Part shown: positions 25,872-33,968 of the stretch, in pieces
Position numbering within the stretch: position 1 is the first letter of the stretch
How the letters are laid out: every line of letters begins with the position of its first letter
From: JAFLTL01 sp964389525
GTDB taxonomy: Bacteria; Bacteroidota; Bacteroidia; Bacteroidales; Muribaculaceae
Assembly (NCBI GenBank): GCA_964389525.1
Contig: CAYMEX010000003.1
Span: 62,001 to 126,000 of the forward strand
Direction of reading: 5' to 3'
Length of the DNA: 64,000 bases
The notes under the pieces: model-generated
Database searches by the model: none
What the model was told of the DNA's origin: nothing
The model's input: only the letters and a program-made list of their open reading frames with translations
Made by a program: the position numbers and the translations under genes

Positions 25872-27083
25872 CTATATAAGTTCTGTTATCTCTTCAGGCA
25901 TATTGGTGAGGCACCTCAGTCCGTCAGGCGTCACCACATATGTGTTCTCGACACCGACAGCGCCCGTACCCGGTATGACAAATTTAGGCTCTATGGCGAT
26001 GACATTGCCGGCCTCGAGCACGTCGCGCGAACGGGGCGCTATCACCGGTGCCTCGTTTATCTCGATACCGACTCCGTGACCTATGAACCCGGCATGCTGA
26101 CGGTGGCCCATGAAGTAGGCGTGCAGATCGCGCTCTTTCACGATTTTCTCAGCTGCCTCATACATCTCCGAGGCCTTGGTGCCCGGCACGCCGAGTTTCT
26201 CGAGCGCGCGCAGTATGTCGATCGAGCAGCGGTGTGCCTTCACGGCAAGCTCATCTATCTCGCCGACCTTGTAGACACGGGTCATGTCGGTCATGTAGCC
26301 CGTGTAGTTGCCGTTGACATCGACCATCACGGTCATTCCGGCCATTATCACGGTGCCGTCGGCGCCGACAGGCAGCGACGGATCGGTTCCCGCGCCACCC
26401 ATGGCGAAATCATAGGGTGTGGGTGAGTCGGCATTATCGCCCGCAAGCACATTGCCCATGAAAAGCTCCATGCTGTCTCCGGCGATGCGGAACTGTCCCA
26501 GGCAACCCGAGAGGCGCGACAGACGCTCTATCTCTATCTGAAACTCCAGATCCGACATTCCCGCGCTGTAAAGCCCGGGGATGCGGCGGTAGACACTCTC
26601 CTGCAATTTGCCCGAACGCTCGATCATCTCGATCTCAGCCTCGGTTTTGACGCTCCTCGCCGCTCTGAGCACTTTCGACAGATCGGCCGGATCATTCACT
26701 CCGGCGGCAGCGGCCAGGCGCTCTATGGTGCAGTATGTGGCATTGTCAAGCTCAAGACCGAGCTTCCCGCCGGCCACACAGCCGAAATCCATCTCCTCGG
26801 GCTTGCGCACGTACACCACATTGTCGCCTTCAAGCCCGACAGGACGGCGCACATAGTATGTCACCGCATCGGCAGTGACAAGTATCCAGCCAACAAACAC
26901 GCGGCCGGTAAGATAATATTTCGACGCATTTCCGCTCACCACGCCGGCCGTGATGCCCGACGACGCCATAGCGGCGCGCACACGTCCGAGACGGCGCTCC
27001 GACTCAGCGTCGGTAAGCAGCATCAGCCGGTTCTCCTCACTCCGGGTTGCACGGCTGAAAAAACGCTCATTGTTTCGTACCAT
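25872..27083 (-). CDS. M24-family metallopeptidase (Xaa-Pro aminopeptidase-like)
   Basis: This roughly 403-residue protein has an N-terminal creatinase-type domain (about 25-140) and a C-terminal pita-bread domain. All five metal ligands are visible: Asp in MVDVNGNY, Asp in YMTDMTRVY, His in GHGVGIEINEAP, Glu in AIEPKF and Glu in GVENTYVV. This arrangement fits Xaa-Pro aminopeptidases and related dipeptidases; exact specificity is unclear. The chosen ATG (27083) overlaps the gldH end by 17 bp. A later Met (MLLTDAE) is a possible alternative start. Confidence 0.85.
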   Translation of the reverse strand: MVRNNERFFSRATRSEENRLMLLTDAESERRLGRVRAAMASSGITAGVVSGNASKYYLTGRVFVGWILVTADAVTYYVRRPVGLEGDNVVYVRKPEEMDFGCVAGGKLGLELDNATYCTIERLAAAAGVNDPADLSKVLRAARSVKTEAEIEMIERSGKLQESVYRRIPGLYSAGMSDLEFQIEIERLSRLSGCLGQFRIAGDSMELFMGNVLAGDNADSPTPYDFAMGGAGTDPSLPVGADGTVIMAGMTVMVDVNGNYTGYMTDMTRVYKVGEIDELAVKAHRCSIDILRALEKLGVPGTKASEMYEAAEKIVKERDLHAYFMGHRQHAGFIGHGVGIEINEAPVIAPRSRDVLEAGNVIAIEPKFVIPGTGAVGVENTYVVTPDGLRCLTNMPEEITELI

Positions 27084-27576
27084 CTTCTTCGTCACTTTTA
27101 AAAAACAGACCTATCTTCGACAAGCCGCGCAAAGTGTCGCAGCGCATGATATGCCTGACGTTGATCGGGTGCCCCGAGACATGACGCAGATACCTTACGG
27201 GAAGCTCCAGCTCGATCTCAGGGCTGATGCCAGTCCTCCTCCAGTTGCCCGACGTGTCGGCAAGCTGAAATTCCACCGTGTCCCTCACAAGATGCCCCTG
27301 CCCGTCGACATTCGATATCTCGAGCCAGAGATTGCTGTAGCGGTACGACGAGTCGTGACTGATCGCCACGACAAGCTCCCCCTCGCTCACACTGTCGAGA
27401 TGACTGAGCCCGAATGTCACCATGTCGCCATAGACCCATCCTGCCTCGGGAAGCATGACATACTCGCTGTCGTCATTGAGCGACCGCACGCAGCCCGCCG
27501 GCAGCATCGACAGCACTATTGCCGACAACGCCGCGACTGCGATATATATCATACTGCTTCCTGCCTTCATGCCCAT
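27067..27576 (-). CDS. gldH: GldH-family lipoprotein
   Basis: This 169-residue lipoprotein (LPAGC, lipidated Cys29) has the GldH pattern: WVYGDMVTFGL, SYRYSNLWLEIS, RDTVEFQLADTSGNWRRTG and a basic C-terminal strand. GldH is needed for gliding in Flavobacteria, yet it persists in non-gliding Bacteroidales, where its role is unknown and probably concerns the envelope. It lies 65 bp downstream of ricT and overlaps the M24 gene. A second Met two codons in is an equally good start. Confidence 0.85.
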   Translation of the reverse strand: MGMKAGSSMIYIAVAALSAIVLSMLPAGCVRSLNDDSEYVMLPEAGWVYGDMVTFGLSHLDSVSEGELVVAISHDSSYRYSNLWLEISNVDGQGHLVRDTVEFQLADTSGNWRRTGISPEIELELPVRYLRHVSGHPINVRHIMRCDTLRGLSKIGLFFKSDEEDGTKQ

Positions 27577-27641
27577 GTGTGATTTTTTCCTGACAGAAAC
27601 ACTTGTGTCGGCCGCTTATGCGCGACCATGACTCACCGGCT

Positions 27642-28976
27642 TCAGCCCTCGGTCTTTTCGCCGCCGTTGTTGCCACCGCCGTTGTTGCGGCGGCTGCGCC
27701 CGCGGTTTCGGCTGCGGCCGCTCCCCTCCTTGCCCTTCTCAGGCTGCGGGTTATTATCCTGCGGTTTGGCCTCCTGTCGCTGGGCCTCGGCCGGCTGTGC
27801 CTTGCTCTTGTCGCGCTTGCTTCCCTTCGGTCTCTTGCGGCGCGATTTCGAGTCAAATCGGTTAAGGCTGCTGTCGGCAAGTATGTCGTTATACTGTTTG
27901 CTCTTCTTGGCATCGGCCTCGTCATCGCGGAGCAGCGACCGGGGCTTCTCCCCTGCCTTGTTCATCTCGATGATCTCAAAAGCACGGGCGGCGTCGATCA
28001 CCGTCAGGTTGGCAGCGATCTGCTTGTCCGACGAGTAAGTGATCTCCTTCTTGAACACATCGGTCTTGAACACATACCACGTGGCGTCGTCGGTCTCAAG
28101 TCTCACGTTCTTCTCAGGCATGTCCTTCAGACACTCCATATAGGCGTCGACCTCGAAGTTGAGACAGCATTTGAGCTTGGCGCACTGTCCAGCGAGCTTC
28201 TGCGGATTGAGCGATATGTCCTGATAGCGGGCAGAGGCGGTCGAAACCGACACGAAATTCGACATCCACGTGGCGCAACACAGTGCGCGGCCGCACGGAC
28301 CGATTCCGCCGATCCTCGCCGCTTCCTGGCGGGCGCCGATCTGCTTCATCTCGATGCGCACCTTGAATGTCTCGGCAAGCACCTTGATGAGCTGACGGAA
28401 ATCGACACGCTCGTCGGCGATATAATAGAAAATCGCCTTGTTGCCGTCGCCCTGATACTCCACGTCGCCGATCTTCATGTTCAGACCGAGCGACTCGGCT
28501 ATGCGCCGCGAGCGTATCATCGTGTCATTCTCACGCGCCTTCGCCTCCTCATATTTCTCGAGATCCTGCGGGCGTGCCTTCCTGAAAACACTCTTTACCG
28601 AGTCATGGTTCTCGCGGCACCCTGCACGCTTCATCTGTATTCTCACCAGATCGCCCGTCAGAGCCACACGGCCTATGTCGTGGCCCGGCTGTGCCTCCAC
28701 GGCCACCATGTCCCCCTCCTCGACAGTCAGACCCTCGGGCAGGCGGTAGAATCCCTTGCGGGTATTCTTGAAATGCACCTCCACGATGTCATAGTCGGCC
28801 GCGCCTCCGGGTATATCCGAAAGCCAGTTGGTGCAACGCAGATTGTCACGGAAACCGCAGCATCCCTCGCCGTTGCACCCGCTCCGGCACTGTTTCACAG
28901 TACCGGCCTGGTCCTCCATCTCCTCATTGTCTTTGCGGAGCGGAGCTTCATTAAGATTGCTGGGTGATTCTTCCAT
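27642..28976 (-). CDS. ricT: RicT/PSP1-domain protein with extra N-terminal cysteine cluster
   Basis: This 444-residue protein carries a PSP1 domain (about 60-290) with GPCGRALCCATWM and the Cys-rich GQCAKLKCCLNFE. In Bacillus RicT (YaaT) such cysteines join RicA/RicF around iron-sulfur clusters and steer RNase Y. Here an additional N-terminal cluster is seen (Cys30, Cys34, Cys39, Cys40, Cys48 in CRSGCNGEGCCGF..LRCTNW). The last 90 residues are a low-complexity Arg/Gly/Asn tail resembling RNA-binding tails. It begins 17 bp after rny, so the two are co-transcribed. The link to RNase Y is supported by this adjacency. Confidence 0.88.
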   Translation of the reverse strand: MEESPSNLNEAPLRKDNEEMEDQAGTVKQCRSGCNGEGCCGFRDNLRCTNWLSDIPGGAADYDIVEVHFKNTRKGFYRLPEGLTVEEGDMVAVEAQPGHDIGRVALTGDLVRIQMKRAGCRENHDSVKSVFRKARPQDLEKYEEAKARENDTMIRSRRIAESLGLNMKIGDVEYQGDGNKAIFYYIADERVDFRQLIKVLAETFKVRIEMKQIGARQEAARIGGIGPCGRALCCATWMSNFVSVSTASARYQDISLNPQKLAGQCAKLKCCLNFEVDAYMECLKDMPEKNVRLETDDATWYVFKTDVFKKEITYSSDKQIAANLTVIDAARAFEIIEMNKAGEKPRSLLRDDEADAKKSKQYNDILADSSLNRFDSKSRRKRPKGSKRDKSKAQPAEAQRQEAKPQDNNPQPEKGKEGSGRSRNRGRSRRNNGGGNNGGEKTEG

Positions 28977-28993
28977 AGCGATTCACCCCCGCA

Positions 28994-30535
28994 TTATTTC
29001 GCGTAACTTACCGACCTGGTCTCGCGGATAACCGTTATCTTCACCTGGCCCGGATATGTCATCTCATCCTGAATGCGGCGTGCTATCTCTGTCGACAGAC
29101 GTTCGATCTCGACGTCGTCGATCTTGTCGGCGCCGACAATCACGCGCAGCTCACGGCCGGCCTGTATGGCATAAGTCTTCACCACGCCCGGATAAGACAG
29201 AGCAAGCTGCTCCAGATCTTTCAGTCGCTTGATATAAGCCTCCACGATCTCGCGGCGAGCACCGGGACGGGCGCCCGATATGGCGTCGCACACCTGCACG
29301 ATCGGAGCAAGAAGCGAAGTCATCTCCACCTCGTCGTGATGCGCGCCTATGGCGTTGCATATATCGGGTTTCTCCTTGTATTTCTCTGCCAGTTTCATGC
29401 CGAACAGTGCGTGCGGCAGCTCCGGCTCCTCGTCAGGCACCTTGCCTATGTCATGCAGCAGACCGGCGCGGCGGGCGCGTTTCGGATTCAGTCCGAGCTC
29501 CGAGGCCATCACGGCACAGAGATTGGCCGTCTCTCGCGAGTGCTGCAGCAGATTCTGGCCGTAGCTCGAGCGGTACTTCATCTTGCCCACGATACGTATC
29601 AGGTCGGGATGCAGTCCGTGTATTCCAAGATCGATAGCCGTGCGCTTGCCGGTCTCGATGATCTCCTCCTCGATCTGCTTCCTCACCTTGGCCACGACCT
29701 CCTCGATGCGGGCCGGATGTATGCGGCCGTCGGTCACGAGCTGATGCAGGGCCAGACGCGCTATCTCGCGGCGCACAGGGTCAAAGCCCGACAGCACGAT
29801 AGCCTCGGGGGTGTCGTCGACGATGATCTCTATGCCCGTAGCAGCCTCGAGAGCACGTATGTTGCGCCCTTCGCGGCCGATGATGCGTCCCTTGATCTCG
29901 TCCGAGTCGATGTGAAATACCGTCACCGAGTTCTCGATTGCCGTTTCCGAGGCTACGCGCTGTATCGACTGCACGACGATCTTCTTGGCCTCCTTGTTGG
30001 CCGTCATCTTAGCCTCGTCCATGATATCGTTGATATAGGCTGCGGCAGCCGTCTTGGCCTCGTCGCGCATCGACTCCACAAGTTTCTCCTTAGCCTGTTC
30101 GGCCGTCAGACCCGATATATGCTCGAGCTCCTCGAGAGCCTTGCGGCGCACAGCCTCAACCTCCTCGGCTTTGGCGTCGAGCTGAGCCGCACGTGTGTCG
30201 AGAGCGGTCTTCTGATTGTCTATATCGTTCTTGGCACGCTGGTTTTCACTCTGCTGCTGGTTGAGCTGAAGCTCACGCTGCTTTATGCGTGCCTCGGCCG
30301 ACTGCACCTTGGCAAGACGCTGCGAAGCATTCTTCTCTGCCTCGTTCTTTATCTTCATCTCCTGCTCGCGGGCTTCAAGCAACTTGTTCTTTTTCAGAAC
30401 GTCGGCCTCACGCTCTGCCTCCTCTATAAGAGTCTTCGCACGGCTTTTTCCCAACTGCTGTTGCACCAGAAGTGTCACACCCACTCCCGCTGCAAGCCCG
30501 AGCAGTGCTATGATTATATAATACAGTACACTCAT
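28994..30535 (-). CDS. rny: Ribonuclease Y
   Basis: RNase Y is a membrane-anchored endoribonuclease that starts mRNA decay. The 513-residue protein has one N-terminal membrane helix (YYIIIALLGLAAGVGVTLL). A long Gln/Glu/Lys/Ala-rich coiled coil (about 30-200), a KH domain (IIGREGRNIRALEAATGI) and an HD domain with LLHDIGK and GAHHDEVE follow. The length and domain order match the family exactly. It is preceded by a candidate 6S RNA and zapA, and followed by ricT. Confidence 0.97.
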   Translation of the reverse strand: MSVLYYIIIALLGLAAGVGVTLLVQQQLGKSRAKTLIEEAEREADVLKKNKLLEAREQEMKIKNEAEKNASQRLAKVQSAEARIKQRELQLNQQQSENQRAKNDIDNQKTALDTRAAQLDAKAEEVEAVRRKALEELEHISGLTAEQAKEKLVESMRDEAKTAAAAYINDIMDEAKMTANKEAKKIVVQSIQRVASETAIENSVTVFHIDSDEIKGRIIGREGRNIRALEAATGIEIIVDDTPEAIVLSGFDPVRREIARLALHQLVTDGRIHPARIEEVVAKVRKQIEEEIIETGKRTAIDLGIHGLHPDLIRIVGKMKYRSSYGQNLLQHSRETANLCAVMASELGLNPKRARRAGLLHDIGKVPDEEPELPHALFGMKLAEKYKEKPDICNAIGAHHDEVEMTSLLAPIVQVCDAISGARPGARREIVEAYIKRLKDLEQLALSYPGVVKTYAIQAGRELRVIVGADKIDDVEIERLSTEIARRIQDEMTYPGQVKITVIRETRSVSYAK

Positions 30536-30587
30536 TTTATTTTATTGAATATGATGACTTTTTAGGTTAGTTCGATATAGCTTTATA

Positions 30588-30773
30588 CAAAAACCGACAC
30601 ACATCCGTCCCCATTCTTTCGGTCGTCGGTCTCCGGCCTGTGTCATTAATTGGCATAGAGAGAGACTGGCGATCCTGGGTCGCGGTGCGTGTCGCGCGGT
30701 ATTGTTTCGTTTCTGTAAGTTCTCCGCAGGCACCGACCTCTGTCATTGCGCCTGTGCGGAAAAGCACTGTTAG
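30588..30773 (-). ncRNA. Candidate 6S RNA (or other structured RNA) between zapA and rny
   Basis: About 186 nt on the minus strand directly after the zapA stop, with no open frame that looks coding. Near the 5' end GGTCGGT-GCCTG can pair with the distal CAGGC-CGGAG-ACCGAC, closing a long hairpin with an open middle. An apical stem is GCGA..TCGC, and a 5' hairpin is GTGC..GCAC. The 3' end has a terminator-like CCGAC..GTCGG stem followed by TTTTTG. Size, the long-range closing stem and the place next to zapA (the ssrS position in many bacteria) suggest 6S RNA. The sequence itself is not one I can match with certainty. Confidence 0.55.
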
Positions 30774-31070
30774 TTATTTCATGTCAGTCAGTATGGCATC
30801 AAGCTCGGCATCAGCTGCGTTCAGACAGCCCTCCATCCGTTCGGCCGTCAGATTAAGCGTCTCGAAATTCCGCGCGAAGTGAAAAGCTATAAGCGTCATC
30901 AGCTCCTGAGGAGCCTTCGTCGGGAATCTCAGCTTCCAACGCTCCCACACATAGTTGAGGGCGACTTCGGCCTTCCTGATCGCTTCCTCCTGCTCAGGAG
31001 CTATATCCATGTGCAGAGGCGGCAATCCTGCTATCTTGACTGTGATATGTTGTTTATCTGTCATCTCCAT
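30774..31070 (-). CDS. zapA: Cell division protein ZapA
   Basis: ZapA bundles FtsZ filaments at the division ring. The 98-residue protein has the ZapA N-terminal strand pattern (HITVKIAGLPPLHMDI) followed by a helix and a C-terminal coiled coil (LMTLIAFHFARNF to the end). The start is at 31070 or two codons later. The gene upstream encodes a small coiled-coil protein, and the pair is likely one transcript that continues into the structured RNA region. Confidence 0.85.
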   Translation of the reverse strand: MEMTDKQHITVKIAGLPPLHMDIAPEQEEAIRKAEVALNYVWERWKLRFPTKAPQELMTLIAFHFARNFETLNLTAERMEGCLNAADAELDAILTDMK

Positions 31071-31100
31071 TTCCAAAGTCTTAGAGCTACATTGTCATCC

Positions 31101-31394
31101 TCAACTCTGAAGATCAGAGATACACTGATCTATCTCACGCACAAGTTCCGACAGCATGGCACGACTCCTCTTCATCTCATCGGCGCCCGGACGTGCCGAC
31201 GTAACAACCGAGAGATACTCGATCTTTAGCTTTAGCTCCCTGATCTCGCGATCCTTAACCGACAGTTCGTCTTCAAGGCGCTTTATTTCATCACGGGCAG
31301 CGTCGCGTTGTTCTACGGCTATCTGATATCGCTTCGCAACCATAGCCGCTTTTCCACGCAGCCGCTCTATTGCTCTTTCAAAGTCATAAGCCAT
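31101..31394 (-). CDS. Small coiled-coil protein upstream of zapA
   Basis: This 97-residue protein is nearly all heptad-like helix (RYQIAVEQRDAARDEIKRL, DREIRELKLKIEYL), without signal peptide or membrane segment. It lies 30 bp upstream of zapA. Size, coiled-coil content and neighbourhood suggest a division-ring accessory analogous to ZapB, but no sequence family is recognised. The AT-rich 200 bp upstream (31395-31600) holds no gene or clear promoter match. Confidence 0.65.
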   Translation of the reverse strand: MAYDFERAIERLRGKAAMVAKRYQIAVEQRDAARDEIKRLEDELSVKDREIRELKLKIEYLSVVTSARPGADEMKRSRAMLSELVREIDQCISDLQS

Positions 31395-31620
31395 AACACA
31401 GTCATCCGGTAGATTAGATGAAAACTTGTGTACTCGCCGGAAGAAATGCCTCGATGTCGAAACTTCAAAGACAAAATCCGACTTTTACATACTGTCTGTA
31501 GTTTTTGCAAATTTAATCACCTGCATCCACATTTCAAAACATTTTATGAAGTGATTTAAAATTATAGGGATTTAATATTCTGACTCTCGCGACAGTATTA
31601 TTTCCGGCAAGCCAGGCGGC

Positions 31621-32440
31621 TGCCCCATGAGGAGTAGGGACGCACGGCTCGTGCGTCCGCCTCACGGGCTATCCCCCACGCAGTTTTGTACCTAACCTAA
31701 AATGCCTGAAAGGCATTTCAAAAACAATAGCCAGGTACAACGTCAGGTGTGCCCGGTAAAAAACGCCTGTCAAGCGTGTCTGAAAGACACCTTGTTACAC
31801 ACCCACGCTTGTGCCGCAGCTCCATGATTCCCGCGCCCCTACACCCGGCTTCCCCATGAGGAGTAGGGACGCACGGCTCGTGCGTCCGCCTCACGGGCTA
31901 TCCCCCCGTCTTTTTAGTAACCGCGTCAGGTCAAGGCATCGAAGATGCCGCAAATCTAAAACGCTGTAGGGGCGTGCGACAGTACGCCCAAAGCCTATTT
32001 CATGAGGATGCCATCGCAGACTCCCCTATTCCAACCCGCCGCGCTGGTTACACATATCAGTCAAGGCATCGAAGATGCCGCAACCCGGCGCAGCCGGAGC
32101 TTAACCCCATCCTGTGAGCGAAGCGCGAACAGGGTGGGGACTAAGCCTACCCCTGCATCCAGTCTCGCAGAGACTGAACCGACCCCACATCCCCCATACC
32201 GTAGGTATGACATTTTATTAGCCGGCTGTCCCAGATGAGTAGGGACGCACGGCTCGTGCGTCCGCCTCACGGGCTATCGCCCCGGCTGCCTTGTACCTAC
32301 CCTAAAATGCCTGAAAGGCATTTCAAAAAAAGTAGCCGGGTACACCGTCAGGTGTGCCCGGTAAAAAACGCCTGTCAAGCGTGTCTGAAAGACACCTCGT
32401 TACATACACCCATGCTTGTGCCGCAACTCTATGATTCCCG
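31621..32440 (+). repeat. Intergenic cluster of REP and hairpin repeats
   Basis: No gene is supported here. It holds GTAG family A palindromes (31635, 31864, 32241) and a GTAG family B palindrome at 31966 (arms GGGCGT/ACGCCC). Unit D occurs twice, with AATGCCT-GAA-AGGCATT at 31701 and 32306 and GTGTCT-GAA-AGACAC at 31776 and 32381, plus a GGTGTGCCCGG stem. Unit C lies at 32061-32180: GGCATC-GAA-GATGCC, CCGGC-GCA-GCCGG, an ATCCTGT..ACAGGGT stem containing GCGAAGC, and AGTCTC-GCA-GAGACT. A C fragment lies at 31935. All named units read in the + direction. Confidence 0.88.
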
Positions 32441-32502
32441 CTCCCCCTACACCGACCCCACTTCATTCGCTCCCGCGTCACCTCCCTCCACACCCGCCGT
32501 TA

Positions 32503-32548
32503 AAAAAGATCGGTGCCGTCTTCACCTTCTACAGCGAAAACGGCACCG
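32503..32548 (-). terminator. Rho-independent terminator of the rpsF-rpsR-rplI operon
   Basis: On the minus strand CGGTGCCGT pairs with ACGGCACCG, followed by ATCTTTTTT, 23 bp after the rplI stop. Confidence 0.92.
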
Positions 32549-32570
32549 GGATAGTGCTATGGCTAATGCC

Positions 32571-33014
32571 TTATTCTGAGACTACCTCAAAAGGTATTTC
32601 TACAGATACTTCTTTGTGAAGATTGAGAGTAGCGGTGTACTCGCCTACTTCCTTCACCGGGTTCTTGATTACGATGATCTTGCGGTCGATCTCGAAACCT
32701 GCCTTCTGAAGCGACTCAGCGATCTGGATAGCGTTTACGCTACCGAAGATTGTACCGGTCGAGCTGGTCTTGGCACCGATGGTGAGCTTAACGTCGGCAA
32801 GCGAAGCTGCAAGAGCCTCTGCGTCGGCTTTGATCTTGGCAAGCTTGTGGGCGCGCTGACGCTGATCCTCGGCGAGCTGCTTGAGAGCTGCAGGCGAGGC
32901 GATCACTGCCTTACCGAAGGGGATGAGGTAGTTACGGCCATATCCCGACTTCACCTCCACTACATCGTCCTTGTAACCGAGGTTGGCGATGTCTTCTTTA
33001 AGAATGATTTTCAT
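32571..33014 (-). CDS. rplI: 50S ribosomal protein L9
   Basis: A 147-residue ribosomal protein with the L9 N-terminal globular domain (MKIILKEDIANLGYKDDVVEVKSGY split by the conserved GYGRNYLIP). A long connecting helix (about 42-75) and a C-terminal domain (TIFGSVNAIQIAESL, EIDRKIIVI) follow. It is the third gene of the rpsF-rpsR-rplI operon, 23 bp after rpsR, and ends at a strong terminator. Confidence 0.97.
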   Translation of the reverse strand: MKIILKEDIANLGYKDDVVEVKSGYGRNYLIPFGKAVIASPAALKQLAEDQRQRAHKLAKIKADAEALAASLADVKLTIGAKTSSTGTIFGSVNAIQIAESLQKAGFEIDRKIIVIKNPVKEVGEYTATLNLHKEVSVEIPFEVVSE

Positions 33015-33037
33015 AACTTCTTCTTTATTGGGGGTGA

Positions 33038-33307
33038 TTATTTCATCAGGTCAGTTACATAGGGCAGGAGTGCAAGGTGACGGGCACGCTTTACTGCCTG
33101 GGCTACACGACGCTGGAACTTCAGCGAGGTTCCGGTGATGCGGCGGGGAAGGATCTTGCCCTGCTCATTGAGGAACTTCTTGAGGAACTCAGGGTTCTTG
33201 TAGTCGATGTACTTGATGCCGCTGCGCTTGAAACGGCAGTACTTTTTCTTCTTAACGTCTACCGACAGGGGGGTCAGATAGCGGATTTCTGAATTGTTCT
33301 GTGCCAT
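33038..33307 (-). CDS. rpsR: 30S ribosomal protein S18
   Basis: An 89-residue protein that binds 16S rRNA as a heterodimer with S6. YCRFKRSGIKYIDYKNPEFL and LPRRITGTSLKFQRRV are the family signatures, and the C terminus is basic. The start at 33307 (MAQNNSEIRYL) is preferred to an upstream MIM that lies inside the rpsF stop region. It follows rpsF with a 2-bp gap. Confidence 0.97.
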   Translation of the reverse strand: MAQNNSEIRYLTPLSVDVKKKKYCRFKRSGIKYIDYKNPEFLKKFLNEQGKILPRRITGTSLKFQRRVAQAVKRARHLALLPYVTDLMK

Positions 33308-33309
33308 GA

Positions 33310-33681
33310 TCAAGCTTCGGTTTGTGCGGGTTCTACTGTGGTAGCCTTGGGTGCGCTTGCAAGTGAGCGACGCTTGGCTGCATACTCGGCTGCATACTTG
33401 TCGAGACGGAAGACAAGGAAGCGAAGAACGTTGTCGTCGCGACGGAATGCCGTCTCAAGTTTCTTGACGAGAGTTGAATCACCGTCAAATTCTACGAGCA
33501 CATAGTAGCCGGTGCTCTTTTTCTGGATGGGGTAGGCCAGTTTTTTTACACCCCACTCTTCCTCGTTCACGATGGTCGCACCGTTCTCGGTGAGAACATT
33601 CACAAACTTGGCAGCCGCTTCCTTCATCTGCTGATCAGACAAAACGGGAGTTAAAATGAAAACGGTCTCGTAATGGTTCAT
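33310..33681 (-). CDS. rpsF: 30S ribosomal protein S6
   Basis: A 123-residue ferredoxin-like ribosomal protein, with MNHYETVFILTPVLSDQQ at the N terminus, KKLAYPIQKKSTGYYVLVEF in the middle and RLDKYAAEYAAKR near the end. It leads the operon with rpsR and rplI, and its promoter is the best consensus match in the window. A short hairpin lies in the leader. Confidence 0.97.
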   Translation of the reverse strand: MNHYETVFILTPVLSDQQMKEAAAKFVNVLTENGATIVNEEEWGVKKLAYPIQKKSTGYYVLVEFDGDSTLVKKLETAFRRDDNVLRFLVFRLDKYAAEYAAKRRSLASAPKATTVEPAQTEA

Positions 33682-33741
33682 TTGTGAAACTTATTGTGTT
33701 TGGTTTAAAGCTTAAGCGAACATAATTCGCGAAAACCGCCG

Positions 33742-33772
33742 CAAAATTAATTAATTATTGGCTCTTTACAAA
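33742..33772 (-). promoter_or_regulatory. Consensus promoter of the rpsF operon
   Basis: TTTG, exactly 19 nt, and TAATTTTG on the minus strand, a perfect match to the Bacteroidota -33/-7 consensus. The start is predicted near 33736, giving a leader of about 55 nt. That leader contains the hairpin GCGAA-TTATG-TTCGC nested in GGTTT/AAACC. Confidence 0.85.
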
Positions 33773-33915
33773 ACTTTTTTCCCGTTTCAGAAAAATATTT
33801 TATTAAGATAAAAACGGTATCCGGCGTGTAAAATACCATTTACAGTATTTGGGCATACTCTTACATTTCCCTACAAATCAATATTATATCAACATTGATA
33901 TCGGACTTGCCCGAT

Positions 33916-33940
33916 GTAGGGGCGTGCGACAGTACGCCCA
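33916..33940 (+). repeat. GTAG-type REP element, family B
   Basis: GTAG then GGGCGT, an eight-base centre and ACGCCC. Other copies are at 31966, 44701 and 63237, with a partial one at 45265. It lies just beyond the GH123 stop codon. The rest of 33780-33968 is AT-rich with no gene visible. Confidence 0.85.
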
Positions 33941-33968
33941 AATCCTGTAAATTTGTTTTCCGCTATTA

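Noticed and set aside
31435..31500. A TGTCTTTG word as promoter of the coiled-coil/zapA operon
   Set aside because: It departs from TAnnTTTG at the conserved A, and no -33 box is at the right distance. The operon's promoter remains unassigned.
32002..32579. Short open frames in the 31.6-32.5 kb repeat cluster
   Set aside because: They cross several palindromes and a terminator, with Pro/Arg/Ser-rich low-complexity translation, so they are judged non-coding.
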